From contig CAMMVQ010000009.1 of the NCBI GenBank assembly GCA_946500425.1, positions 1-47,303 on the forward strand: a stretch of DNA of 47,303 nucleotides, given 5' to 3'. The notes beneath the pieces were generated by a model. It was not told the DNA's origin. It was given only the letters and a program-made list of their open reading frames with translations, and did not search any database. The first letter of the stretch is position 1; every line of letters starts with the position of its first letter. The position numbers and the translations under genes are program-made. Below are positions 34,659 to 42,579 of the stretch, one piece after another. The DNA comes from an uncultured Mollicutes bacterium (GTDB taxonomy: Bacteria > Bacillota_I > Bacilli_A > RF39 > UBA660).

Positions 34659-35309
34659 ATGAAAAATTTGTTTGCGGCAGCGTCTTATACTTTTAATAAC
34701 TTTTATAATAATTTAAATACGCAAGGGCAAATGATTTTTTCAACCATAATGTTTTTAATAGTACTGTTATGTATTTTACTTTTCATAACTTACGTTATAC
34801 AGGGTATTCAAGCGAAAAGAAAATTAAAAAAGCTAAAGAACAACGAAGGATTAATTAGCAAAAGTAACGTTAACGAAGTTGTGAAGTCTGATAACATAAA
34901 AAAGGTAGAAGAAGTAGAAACATTATCTTTAAGAGATGATGAAGTGGTAAAAAAAACTGAAAATCAAAATGAAATAAGCGACATTGCTAAAAGAGTTGAG
35001 GATGCAATGAAAGAAGAGACACCAATTACTCTTACTAATTTTGAAGAAGATCAGGAAAGAACGGCAATTATATCAATCGATGAATTGATGGCAAAAGCAA
35101 AAGAGTTGGAATTGATTGATGATGAGGAAAATACAGGTATAAACTATTTAGAAAAATATAATTTAGAGCCTTCAGAAGTAAATGAGGTTGTAACAAAAGC
35201 AATGGGAGGCAAAGAATCAGCACCAGAAGTAAAAGCTTTTAAAGTTTCTCAAGTTATTTCGCCAGTGTACGGAATAAAAAAAGAAGCTATTAATAGTAAT
35301 AATCATTAA
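34659..35309 (+). CDS. single-pass membrane protein with long charged cytoplasmic tail
   Basis: A 216-residue protein of no recognised family. An N-terminal stretch and a transmembrane helix (about 26-48, MIFSTIMFLIVLLCILLFIT) are followed by a basic KRKLKKLK stop-transfer and a long Glu/Lys/Asn-rich tail with likely coiled coil. The start at 34659 follows GGGGTGAGTAGT, which overlaps the rsmE stop. It is translationally close to rsmE and ends at a strong terminator. Topology suggests the tail is cytoplasmic. No function can be given. Confidence 0.75.
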   Translation: MKNLFAAASYTFNNFYNNLNTQGQMIFSTIMFLIVLLCILLFITYVIQGIQAKRKLKKLKNNEGLISKSNVNEVVKSDNIKKVEEVETLSLRDDEVVKKTENQNEISDIAKRVEDAMKEETPITLTNFEEDQERTAIISIDELMAKAKELELIDDEENTGINYLEKYNLEPSEVNEVVTKAMGGKESAPEVKAFKVSQVISPVYGIKKEAINSNNH

Positions 35310-35334
35310 GAAGCTAGAAAGCTTCTTATTTTTT
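35308..35334 (+). terminator. terminator before mtaB
   Basis: AAGAAGCT (35308-35315), loop AGAA, AGCTTCTT (35320-35327), then ATTTTTT. It overlaps the preceding stop codon. Confidence 0.82.
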
Positions 35335-35347
35335 AAAGGAGGTAATC

Positions 35348-36640
35348 ATGAAGTTTGCAGTATGTACCTTGGGATGTAAAGTTAATGCTTATGAAAGTGA
35401 GTACGTAATAAATGAATTTTTAAAACATGGTTATGAAAAAGTTGATTTTAATGATAATAATAAAGCTGATATTTACATTATAAATACATGCACCGTAACT
35501 AATACTAGTGATCAAAAATCAAGGAAGATGATAAGGCAAGCAAGAAAGAAAAACAAAGATGCTCTTGTAGTTGTTATGGGGTGTTATAGTCAAATAAGAG
35601 AAAATGATGATAGCATACTTTCTTTTGCAGACATAGTAATCGGAAATACTAATAAAAATAAAGTTTATGATTTGGTTGTTTCTGCTTTAGAAAATAAAAA
35701 GAAAATAATTAAAGTTGATAATGTGATGGATTCTTCTTTTGAAGACATGGAATTAGAACATTTCACCACGAAAACTAGAGCATTCGTAAAGATAGAAGAC
35801 GGGTGTGAAAATTATTGTACTTATTGCATCATCCCTTACGTAAGAGGAAAAGTAAGAAGTAAAAAGAAAGAAAAAATAATAGAGGAAATATCTAAACTTG
35901 TTTTAGATGGACATAAGGAAGTTGTTTTAACAGGGATTCATACAGGACATTATGGAGCAGATTTAAAAGATTATGACTTTAGTGATTTGTTATTAGAATT
36001 AGAAAAAATAGATGGTTTAGAAAGAATAAGAATATCATCAATTGAAATAACTGAATTAAATGATAAGTTTTTAAACGTTTTAAAAACATCTAAAAAAATT
36101 GTAAATCATTTACATATTCCTTTACAAGCTGGAAGTGACCATGTATTAAAATTGATGAATCGTAAGTATGATTTAGAGTATTATGAGAATAAGATAAATC
36201 AAATTAGAAACATAAGAAAAGATATTGCTATTACAACTGATGTTATCGTAGGTTTTCCAGGAGAAACAGAAGAAGACTTTGAGGATACTTTGTCATTTGT
36301 TAAAAAAATTGATTTTTCAGGTGGACACGTATTTCCTTTTTCTTCAAGAAATGGTACGCCCGCTGCCAAAATGAAAGGCCAGTTAACTAAGCATGAAAAA
36401 CATGAAAGATGTAAAAAATTAATTGATTTATTTAAAGAACTAGAAAACGAATATTATAAAAAGCATGTTGGAATGGTTGTTACTGTTATTCCAGAGAATT
36501 TTAATGATGGATTTTTAACTGGTCACACTGATAATTACTTAAAGGTTACTTTTAAAGGTTGTGAAAAATTGATAGGAAAAGACGTTGAAGTAATGATAGA
36601 AGAATATAAAGATAATGTCTTAATTGGAAAAGAAATATAA
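35348..36640 (+). CDS. mtaB: tRNA t6A37 methylthiotransferase MtaB
   Basis: Radical SAM enzyme that converts t6A37 to ms2t6A37 in tRNAs. The 430-residue protein has the N-terminal UPF0004 domain (CTLGCKVNAYESE, INTCTVTNTSD, VVMGCYSQ, giving the three Cys of the auxiliary cluster), the radical SAM motif CENYCTYC followed by IIPYVRGKVRS, and a C-terminal TRAM domain. The start follows AAAGGAGGTAATC. It has no clear promoter of its own after the terminator at 35308-35334, so it may depend on partial readthrough. Confidence 0.95.
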   Translation: MKFAVCTLGCKVNAYESEYVINEFLKHGYEKVDFNDNNKADIYIINTCTVTNTSDQKSRKMIRQARKKNKDALVVVMGCYSQIRENDDSILSFADIVIGNTNKNKVYDLVVSALENKKKIIKVDNVMDSSFEDMELEHFTTKTRAFVKIEDGCENYCTYCIIPYVRGKVRSKKKEKIIEEISKLVLDGHKEVVLTGIHTGHYGADLKDYDFSDLLLELEKIDGLERIRISSIEITELNDKFLNVLKTSKKIVNHLHIPLQAGSDHVLKLMNRKYDLEYYENKINQIRNIRKDIAITTDVIVGFPGETEEDFEDTLSFVKKIDFSGGHVFPFSSRNGTPAAKMKGQLTKHEKHERCKKLIDLFKELENEYYKKHVGMVVTVIPENFNDGFLTGHTDNYLKVTFKGCEKLIGKDVEVMIEEYKDNVLIGKEI

Positions 36641-36657
36641 TTAGTAATATTTCTTTT

Positions 36658-36716
36658 TAATTTCGACAAGTTTTTTAGGAATAAGGTATATAGTAGGTGG
36701 CTAAAAGGAGCGTAAC
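36658..36716 (+). promoter_or_regulatory. promoter-leader cassette of DUF1016 copy 1
   Basis: A 59-bp region, nearly the same as 37617-37675, with TCGACA (36663-36668), 18-bp spacer, TATATA (36687-36692) and AAAAGGAG before the ATG. It shows that the copy is transcribed independently. Confidence 0.65.
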
Positions 36717-37607
36717 ATGAACTACTATAACGAAATAAAACAAGAACTAATAAATAATGAAACATATAAAAAGGTAAAAGACTACTCTAAAAATAGAAAT
36801 GATTTAAAAACATATTATAACGTTGGAAAGCTTTTAAGTGATGCAGGAAAACATTATGGTGAAGGAATTATTGAAAAGTATTCCAAAAAACTAGAGATAG
36901 AAGTTAATAAGAAATATAATAAAAGAACATTATTTAGAATGAGACAATTCTATTTGATGTTTAAAGACGAGAAAGTGTCACCATTGGCGACACAATTAAG
37001 TTGGTCGCATTATATAGAAGTATTGTCACTCAAAGATATGAATAAAATTAATTATTATATAAAAATAGCAGAAGAACAAATTTTAAGTAAAAGAGAACTT
37101 CGCAAAAGAATAAAAAATAATGAATATGAAAGACTAGATGAAAAGACGAAAGAAAAGTTAATAACAAAAGAAGAGAACAAAGTAGAAGATTTTATAAAAA
37201 ATCCAATATTAATTAGAAATAAATATAATAGAGAAAATATATCAGAAAAGATGTTACAGCAACTAATACTAGAAGATATACCATCTTTTTTAGATGAACT
37301 AGGTAGCGGTTTTACATTTATAAGAAATGAATTTAAAATGAAAATAGGTAACAGGTATAATTACATAGATTTATTACTATTTAATTATGTTTATAATTGT
37401 TTTGTAGTAGTAGAATTAAAAGTAACGGAGTTAAAAAAAGAACATATTGGACAAATAGAAACGTACATGAATTACATAGACAAAAACATAAAGCAATTAA
37501 ATCAAAATAGTACTATAGGAATTATTATATGTAGGAAAGATAACGTTTTTATTATGAGGTATGTAACAAATGAGAATATTTTTGAAAGAAATTATGAATT
37601 AACATAA
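36717..37607 (+). CDS. DUF1016/YhcG-family PDDEXK nuclease-like protein, copy 1
   Basis: A 296-residue protein with an N-terminal DUF1016_N-type helical domain (KTYYNVGKLLSDAGKHYGEG, then QLSWSHYIEVL) and a C-terminal PDDEXK nuclease fold. The presumed active site is Asp218 in YIDLLLFN and Glu233-x-Lys235 in VVELKV. Family members are found in defence-rich accessory regions and near restriction systems; their function is not settled. The nearly identical 5' leader, first ~52 codons and last ~180 codons are shared with copy 2, while residues about 53-115 differ. An imperfect 19-nt palindrome (36975-36993) lies within the variable region. Nothing else of a restriction system is next to it. Confidence 0.85.
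   Translation: MNYYNEIKQELINNETYKKVKDYSKNRNDLKTYYNVGKLLSDAGKHYGEGIIEKYSKKLEIEVNKKYNKRTLFRMRQFYLMFKDEKVSPLATQLSWSHYIEVLSLKDMNKINYYIKIAEEQILSKRELRKRIKNNEYERLDEKTKEKLITKEENKVEDFIKNPILIRNKYNRENISEKMLQQLILEDIPSFLDELGSGFTFIRNEFKMKIGNRYNYIDLLLFNYVYNCFVVVELKVTELKKEHIGQIETYMNYIDKNIKQLNQNSTIGIIICRKDNVFIMRYVTNENIFERNYELT
36975..36993. repeat. 19-nt inverted repeat inside DUF1016 copy 1
   Basis: GTGTCACCA, central T, TGGCGACAC. Eight of nine base pairs match (A-C at the sixth). It begins on the first base of codon 87 (VSPLAT), immediately before the CAA codon of QLSWSHY. Confidence 0.8.
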
Positions 37608-37616
37608 AGAGAATTT

Positions 37617-37675
37617 TTATTTCGACAAGATTTTTTGGAATAAGGTATATAGTAGGTGGCTAAAAGGAGCATAGC
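37617..37675 (+). promoter_or_regulatory. promoter-leader cassette of DUF1016 copy 2
   Basis: Duplicate of 36658-36716: TCGACA (37622-37627), 18-bp spacer, TATATA (37646-37651) and AAAAGGAG. Confidence 0.65.
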
Positions 37676-38560
37676 ATGAACTACTATAACGAAATAAAAC
37701 AAGAGTTAATAAATAATGAAACATATAAAAAAGTAAAAGACTATTCTAAAAATAGAAGTGATTTAAAAACATATTATAACGTTGGAAAGCTTTTAAGTGA
37801 GGCGGGAAAACATTATGGTGAAGGTATTATTAAAAGTTATTCCAAAAAGTTAACGATAGAACTTGGTACTGGCTATACGTCTTCTTCTTTAAAACGAATG
37901 AGGCAGTTTTTTATAGTTTTACAAAAAGGTGCGACAATGTCGCACCAATTGACCTGGAGTCATTATGTAGAACTTTTACCAATGGAAGATACAAATAAGA
38001 TTAACTATTATGTAAAAATAACAGAAAATCAAAACTTATCAGTAAGAGAATTAAGGCAAAGGATAAAAAATAATGAGTACGAAAGATTAGATTATAAAAC
38101 AAAGGAGAAATTAATAACAAAAGAAGAAAATAAAGTAGAAGATTTTATAAAGAATCCAATATTAATTAGAAATAAATATAATAAAGAAAATATATCAGAA
38201 AGGATGTTGCAACAGTTAATATTAGAGGATATACCTTCTTTTCTTCATGAACTAGGCAATGGTTTTAGTTTTATAGAAAACGAATATAAGATTAAGATAG
38301 GAAATAGATACAATTATATAGATTTACTATTATATAACATTAATTTTAATTGTTACGTAGTGGTTGAACTAAAAGTAACGGAATTAAAAAAAGAACATAT
38401 TGGACAAATAGAAACGTACATGGCTTACGTTGATAAGAATATTAAACAGGTAGAGCAAAATAATACTATAGGAATTATTATATGCAAAAAAGATAACGTC
38501 TTTATCATGAAATATGTAACAAATAAGAATGTTTTTGAAAGGGAATACGAGCTGCTATAA
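37676..38560 (+). CDS. DUF1016/YhcG-family PDDEXK nuclease-like protein, copy 2
   Basis: A 294-residue paralogue of the preceding gene, with the same domain order. DUF1016_N-type helices are followed by the PDDEXK core with Asp in YIDLLLYN and Glu-x-Lys in VVELKV. The first ~52 residues differ from copy 1 at only a few positions and DNA identity is very high. Residues about 53-115 (KKLTIELGTGYTSSSLKRMRQ) are clearly different, and after that similarity returns. Inside the different part is a perfect 19-nt palindrome (37928-37946), at the same codon position as in copy 1. The copy has its own promoter-leader and no terminator separates it from copy 1. Confidence 0.85.
   Translation: MNYYNEIKQELINNETYKKVKDYSKNRSDLKTYYNVGKLLSEAGKHYGEGIIKSYSKKLTIELGTGYTSSSLKRMRQFFIVLQKGATMSHQLTWSHYVELLPMEDTNKINYYVKITENQNLSVRELRQRIKNNEYERLDYKTKEKLITKEENKVEDFIKNPILIRNKYNKENISERMLQQLILEDIPSFLHELGNGFSFIENEYKIKIGNRYNYIDLLLYNINFNCYVVVELKVTELKKEHIGQIETYMAYVDKNIKQVEQNNTIGIIICKKDNVFIMKYVTNKNVFEREYELL
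37928..37946. repeat. 19-nt inverted repeat inside DUF1016 copy 2
   Basis: GGTGCGACA, central A, TGTCGCACC; all nine pairs match. It begins on the first base of codon 85 (GATMSH), just before the CAA of QLTWSHY. Its sequence differs from the palindrome of copy 1. Confidence 0.9.
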
Positions 38561-38561
38561 T

Positions 38562-38612
38562 TAAATTAATTATTTAAAACTTAGGATACCGCTAGTTAAA
38601 ATAATTAATTTA
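38562..38612. repeat. AT-rich inverted repeat upstream of recD2
   Basis: TAAATTAATTATTT with AACTTAG (38562-38584) faces CTAGTT with AAATAATTAATTTA (38592-38612); the arms match except for a small bulge, with a 7-nt loop. There is no T run. It may act as a terminator for the DUF1016 cassettes or as a regulator site. Confidence 0.55.
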
Positions 38613-38649
38613 TGTTAAAATTCTATTAGCGTTAATTAAGGAGGCAAAA

Positions 38650-40839
38650 ATGGAAACGTATATAAAAGGAACTTTTAAAAGAAGCATTTTTTCCTCTAAT
38701 GATGGTTTTACGGTTGGGTTAATAAAAATAAAAGATACTGATGATCAGGACTTAATTGATTATAAAGGTAAACAATTTACTTTTACTGGCCTTTTTGCTG
38801 CACTAAACATTGATGAAGACTACGTATTATATGGTGAAGTTATAGATAATCCTAAGTACGGATTACAATATAAAGTAAATCGTTATGAAAAAGTCATGCC
38901 TGAAGATAAAGACGGCCTAATTGTTTTTTTATCAAGTGACATATTTCCTGGAGTAGGAGAAAAAACGGCAGAGCAAATTGTTGAAGCTTTAGGCGAAGAT
39001 TGTTTAAACAAAATATCTCAAGGTTATGAATGTCTTCTTGTGGTTCCCAAAATGACTGCTAAAAAAGCCATGGACATACATGCTAAACTACAAAAGTATA
39101 ACGCTAGTTTTGAGACGGTGGTTTATTTAACTAATTTTGGATTCAACATGAAAGATGCATTGAAAATATATAATCATTACTTAGATGATACCATTAGAGT
39201 GGTTGAAAATAATCCGTACGAATTAATCGATACGGTAGATGGAATAACGTTTTCAAAAGTTGATGAATTAAGAGGTAAAACAAAAATAGAATCCAATGAC
39301 GAAAGAAGACTTTTAGCACTTATTATTTATGTTATGCAAAGCTTATGTTTTCAAACTGGTGATACTTTTTTACAATTTGAGTTAATAAAAAATGGAGTTA
39401 ACGCTGTTTATGAAGAAGGAATTAGTGATGAAAATTTAAGTTATTATTTAATAGAATTAAATCAGATGGGAAAGATAATTATAGAAGATGATAAGTACGT
39501 TTTATATAGTTATTATAAAAATGAAAACTACATAAGTAACGTTGCTTATAATCTTGCAAATAGACAAGATGTAGTAATAAAAGACATTGATTTAAAAATC
39601 GAAAAATTACAATTATTTTTTGAAATTGATTATAATGAAGAACAGAAAAAAGCGATAAAACAAGCTTTAGTAAAAAACTTTTCGATTATAACTGGTGGTC
39701 CAGGAACAGGTAAAACAACCATCATAAAAGGTATTGTTCAGCTTTATAAAATGGTTTATGCTTACGGTTTTGAAAAACTAAAAGAAAGACTTGTTTTATT
39801 AGCACCAACCGGAAGAGCTGCAAAAAGAATGAGTGAATCTTGTGATTATCCGGCATCAACCATTCATCGCTATTTAAAATGGAATAAAGAAACCGGAGAA
39901 TTTCAGTATAACGAGCGTAACAAAGTGCCGGCGGAATTCATTGTTGTTGATGAAACCAGTATGATTGATGCTGAGCTTTTAGCTAATTTTTTTAAAGCTC
40001 TTCCCCGTGGTATAAAACTTGTTTTCATAGGAGATTACCATCAGCTAGAAAGTGTTGGCCCTGGAAACGTTTTAAAAGACTTAATAGAATCAGACGTTAT
40101 AAACACTATCTTTCTAAAAGAAATATACCGTCAAGATCAAAATTCTTTTATAACAGAGCTTGCGTACGAAGTCAATAAAGGAGAGTTAGATGAAACTTTC
40201 TTAGAGAAAAAAGATGATTATAACTTTATTAAATGTTCTAGTAATGACGTTTTAATGGCTACTTGTACCATAGCTAAAAAAGCAATTGAAAAAGGTTATG
40301 ATTTGAAAAACGTTCAGGTTTTGGCACCAATGTATAAAGGCATTAACGGAATTGATAATTTAAACAAGGTACTTCAAAGCATATTTAATCCTATAAGTGA
40401 TGATAAAAAAGAAACGTATGATGCTGATGTTACTTACCGTGAAGGAGATAAAATTCTTCAGCTAGAAAACATGCCTGACAACAACGTATTTAATGGTGAT
40501 ATAGGTTTTATATCAAAGATAAGTGGAAGTGAAATAACCGTAGATTTTGACGGCAACATGGTTAAATATACTCCAAAAGAATATAAGTCGATTAAACATG
40601 GATACGCAATAAGCATTCATAAAGCACAAGGAAGTGAGTTTGAAATCGTTATAATGCCGGTTGTTCCTGAATACCGGATTATGTTATACCGAAAGTTAGT
40701 ATACACCGGAATAACAAGGGCAAAAAAATCACTTACTTTAATAGGTGACCCGGCATCTTTCGCTAAAGCCGTGTACAATAAAGGCAATAAGGAAAGAAAA
40801 ACACTTTTAAAAAACATGCTTATAAGTAATATTTCATAG
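38650..40839 (+). CDS. recD2: RecD2-type ATP-dependent DNA helicase
   Basis: Superfamily 1B 5'-3' helicase acting in DNA repair independently of RecBC. The 729-residue protein has the RecD2 N-terminal region with a helix-hairpin-helix (FPGVGEKTAEQIVEALG), the Walker A motif GGPGTGKTT (from about residue 349), LLAPTGRAAKRMSE, VVDETSMID (Walker B), GDYHQLESVGPG and HGYAISIHKAQGSEF near the C-terminus. The length is typical. The ribosome-binding site is AAGGAGG. It stands as a single gene between the DUF1016 cassettes and a small membrane protein gene. Confidence 0.95.
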   Translation: METYIKGTFKRSIFSSNDGFTVGLIKIKDTDDQDLIDYKGKQFTFTGLFAALNIDEDYVLYGEVIDNPKYGLQYKVNRYEKVMPEDKDGLIVFLSSDIFPGVGEKTAEQIVEALGEDCLNKISQGYECLLVVPKMTAKKAMDIHAKLQKYNASFETVVYLTNFGFNMKDALKIYNHYLDDTIRVVENNPYELIDTVDGITFSKVDELRGKTKIESNDERRLLALIIYVMQSLCFQTGDTFLQFELIKNGVNAVYEEGISDENLSYYLIELNQMGKIIIEDDKYVLYSYYKNENYISNVAYNLANRQDVVIKDIDLKIEKLQLFFEIDYNEEQKKAIKQALVKNFSIITGGPGTGKTTIIKGIVQLYKMVYAYGFEKLKERLVLLAPTGRAAKRMSESCDYPASTIHRYLKWNKETGEFQYNERNKVPAEFIVVDETSMIDAELLANFFKALPRGIKLVFIGDYHQLESVGPGNVLKDLIESDVINTIFLKEIYRQDQNSFITELAYEVNKGELDETFLEKKDDYNFIKCSSNDVLMATCTIAKKAIEKGYDLKNVQVLAPMYKGINGIDNLNKVLQSIFNPISDDKKETYDADVTYREGDKILQLENMPDNNVFNGDIGFISKISGSEITVDFDGNMVKYTPKEYKSIKHGYAISIHKAQGSEFEIVIMPVVPEYRIMLYRKLVYTGITRAKKSLTLIGDPASFAKAVYNKGNKERKTLLKNMLISNIS

Positions 40840-40871
40840 TATATTTAAAATTAAGTTAATCATAATAGTAA

Positions 40872-40906
40872 TGGCATGATTTAATATGCCACGAGTCATA
40901 TTTTTT
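40872..40906 (+). terminator. possible recD2 terminator
   Basis: TGGCAT (40872-40877) pairs with ATGCCA (40886-40891), but the T run (TTTTTT) begins only about ten bases later. Weak. Confidence 0.35.
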
Positions 40907-40923
40907 AAGTAGAGGTGATTTAG

Positions 40924-41088
40924 ATGAAAGCATTGAATAATCTTGGCTGGATGCTTTTAGGTGTTGCCGTAGGATCAGGAGCTCTTTATTGTTATAATGA
41001 ATGCTCTTGCAACGGAGGAATAAAGCAAACGATAAATAAGGTTAAGAAAAACGCAAGCGAAAAACTTGAAAATATGATGGAAAAATAG
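40924..41088 (+). CDS. 54-residue small membrane protein, YtxH-like layout
   Basis: MKALNNLGWMLLGVAVGSGA begins the protein. It has an N-terminal Gly-containing hydrophobic helix (about 7-24), a Cys-rich turn (CYNECSC) and a basic amphipathic C-terminal helix (KQTINKVKKNASEKLENMM). This layout resembles the YtxH group of small envelope proteins, but with only 54 residues similarity cannot be proved. A GAGGTGATTT ribosome-binding site precedes the ATG, and a strong terminator follows, which supports a real gene. Confidence 0.7.
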   Translation: MKALNNLGWMLLGVAVGSGALYCYNECSCNGGIKQTINKVKKNASEKLENMMEK

Positions 41089-41114
41089 TTTCTTTATAGA
41101 AGCTGAAGGTTATG

Positions 41115-41143
41115 GACGGCAATTTGCCGTCTTTTTGTTTTTG
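41115..41143 (+). terminator. terminator after the small membrane protein
   Basis: GACGGCAA (41115-41122) pairs with TTGCCGTC (41124-41131), followed by TTTTTGTTTTTG. Confidence 0.9.
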
Positions 41144-41167
41144 ATTCTTTATGTTTCCTTTGATTCA

Positions 41168-41176
41168 TGCTATAAT
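41168..41176 (+). promoter_or_regulatory. extended -10 promoter
   Basis: TGCTATAAT with an extended TG lies 24 bp before the start region at 41198-41200. No -35 at consensus distance was seen. Confidence 0.55.
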
Positions 41177-41199
41177 ATTTTTTAAAGGAGGAATTAAAT

Positions 41200-41883
41200 G
41201 TGGGCGTTTTTAAAGAAATTACGAATATAACATCTGAGATATGTGCTTTGTCTTTAGAGGAAAACGCATCTTCGTTAAGTGGTATTAAATATGAAGCCTT
41301 AAATAGAGTAACTGAAACCATGCGCCATTTGATAGAAAAAAAGGAAAAATTAATTATTGAAAATGAAGAAGCTATTTGCGTTTATAGTAGTTTTAATCTT
41401 GATGACTTTGGATATGTATTAAGTAGACTGATTTCTTACGTAGAAGATGATTCTTATGAATATTATGAAACGAATTATAATTCTAGAATATTCGGATTTG
41501 GACCTAATATTTGCTCTTTAGAAGATAATAAAACGTTATACGTTGTTGGAAAGACAATTGATAAAAAAAGTACCATTTTTGAAGAGTTTTCAATTGATGA
41601 TATGTCAAAGAGTTTCTACGCGAATAATGATATAATAATTCTTGGAAGCACGAGAGATACAAAACCAGAAGAAATTAATCTTTTTAATGCGTTTCGTGGC
41701 ATAAGCATTGTTTGCAAAGATAAACCTTACATAGAAGAATTCATAGTTTACTTATTGGATTATAAATTTAAAAATAAAATTAGTGACTTGTCTTTAGAAG
41801 ATTTAGAATCGTTACTTGATACTTTTATTAACAAATTAGAAAAGGATAAGAAAGCCGCTAAAATAATTAGTAAAAAGAGGTAA
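41200..41883 (+). CDS. hypothetical protein, 227 residues
   Basis: Not recognised. A soluble alpha/beta protein with two similar-looking halves: residues about 1-75 (helical, ends SFNLDDFGYVLSRLISYVEDD) and about 95-200, where FGFGPNICSLED and LYVVGKTIDKKSTIFEEF give strand-turn patterns. The C-terminus is a Lys-rich coiled coil. The GTG at 41200 overlaps an ATG at 41198 in another frame (ATGTG); AGGAGG is six bases before the ATG and eight before the GTG. Only the GTG frame is long. It is cotranscribed with the HdeD-like gene 4 bp downstream. Confidence 0.75.
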   Translation: MGVFKEITNITSEICALSLEENASSLSGIKYEALNRVTETMRHLIEKKEKLIIENEEAICVYSSFNLDDFGYVLSRLISYVEDDSYEYYETNYNSRIFGFGPNICSLEDNKTLYVVGKTIDKKSTIFEEFSIDDMSKSFYANNDIIILGSTRDTKPEEINLFNAFRGISIVCKDKPYIEEFIVYLLDYKFKNKISDLSLEDLESLLDTFINKLEKDKKAAKIISKKR

Positions 41884-41887
41884 TAAA

Positions 41888-42472
41888 ATGGAAAAGAAAA
41901 TAAATAGAATGTGTAACACGTCACTTATAATATCGTTTATATTTATCGTTGTTGGATTATTTTTGTTTATAAAACCCGACACAACGATATCAATAATTTC
42001 TTACGTAATAGGAGGAGCTCTTTTATTTAGTGGGATTTTCTCCGTTTATAGATACTTTACCGCGGAAGGTATCGGAAGCGTTTTTAACTTTGACTTAGTA
42101 TACGGTGTGTTACTTATCATTGCAGGAGCGTTTTTGGTAATAAAACCAACTGCACTTGCAACTTTAATACCAATTATACTAGGAATTTGGATAATAATTA
42201 ACAGCGTAACAAAATTTCAGTATGCTTTAGTTTTAAAAAGAGTAAAAAACGAAGATTGGGTTTATACCGCTCTTGTTTCACTTTTAACTTTAATATGGGG
42301 AATTGTATTGTTATGGAATCCTTTTAAATCAGCTTTAGCTATTACCCAAATAATAGGTATATTTATAATCGTATATGCCGTATTAGACATCATAGATAAC
42401 TTTATCATTAGAAAAAACATCAAAGACATTTTAAAAATATTTGATAACAGTGATAGGAACGACTTGATGTGA
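41888..42472 (+). CDS. HdeD/DUF308-family membrane protein
   Basis: A 194-residue integral membrane protein with six hydrophobic helices (about 12-29, 35-54, 68-85, 91-110, 125-143, 148-168) in the repeated pattern of the HdeD family, with Pro and Gly at helix ends (KPDTTISIISYVIGGALLFSG and a second, similar unit KPTALATLIPIILGIWIIINS). HdeD is an acid-stress membrane protein in Escherichia coli; its role in Firmicutes is unknown. The Shine-Dalgarno is AAGAGGTAATAAA. A short hairpin overlaps its stop codon. Confidence 0.82.
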   Translation: MEKKINRMCNTSLIISFIFIVVGLFLFIKPDTTISIISYVIGGALLFSGIFSVYRYFTAEGIGSVFNFDLVYGVLLIIAGAFLVIKPTALATLIPIILGIWIIINSVTKFQYALVLKRVKNEDWVYTALVSLLTLIWGIVLLWNPFKSALAITQIIGIFIIVYAVLDIIDNFIIRKNIKDILKIFDNSDRNDLM

Positions 42473-42482
42473 GTTCCTTTTA
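42455..42482 (+). terminator. weak terminator of the HdeD-like gene
   Basis: AGGAAC (42455-42460) pairs with GTTCCT (42473-42478), followed by TTTT. The loop is 12 nt and includes the stop codon. Confidence 0.5.
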
Positions 42483-42540
42483 CTTTAAATAAACTAACGT
42501 TAAACATTAGTTAAAATTGTTAACACGTAAAATTTATTCA

Positions 42541-42569
42541 TTGATAAAAAGAATAATATTTGTTATAAT
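42541..42569 (+). promoter_or_regulatory. promoter of the alanine T-box leader
   Basis: TTGATA (42541-42546), 17-bp spacer, TATAAT (42564-42569). Confidence 0.85.
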
Positions 42570-42579
42570 TATTTTATAT

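Noticed and set aside
41115-41131. Operator reading of the GACGGCAA palindrome
   Set aside because: The T tract directly after it makes it an ordinary intrinsic terminator.
41198-41230. ATG 41198 as the start of the 227-residue gene
   Set aside because: It opens a 10-codon frame only; the long frame is entered from the overlapping GTG at 41200.
42492-42512. AACTAA/TTAGTT hairpin before the alanine T-box promoter
   Set aside because: Short stem without a T tract; could be chance in AT-rich DNA.
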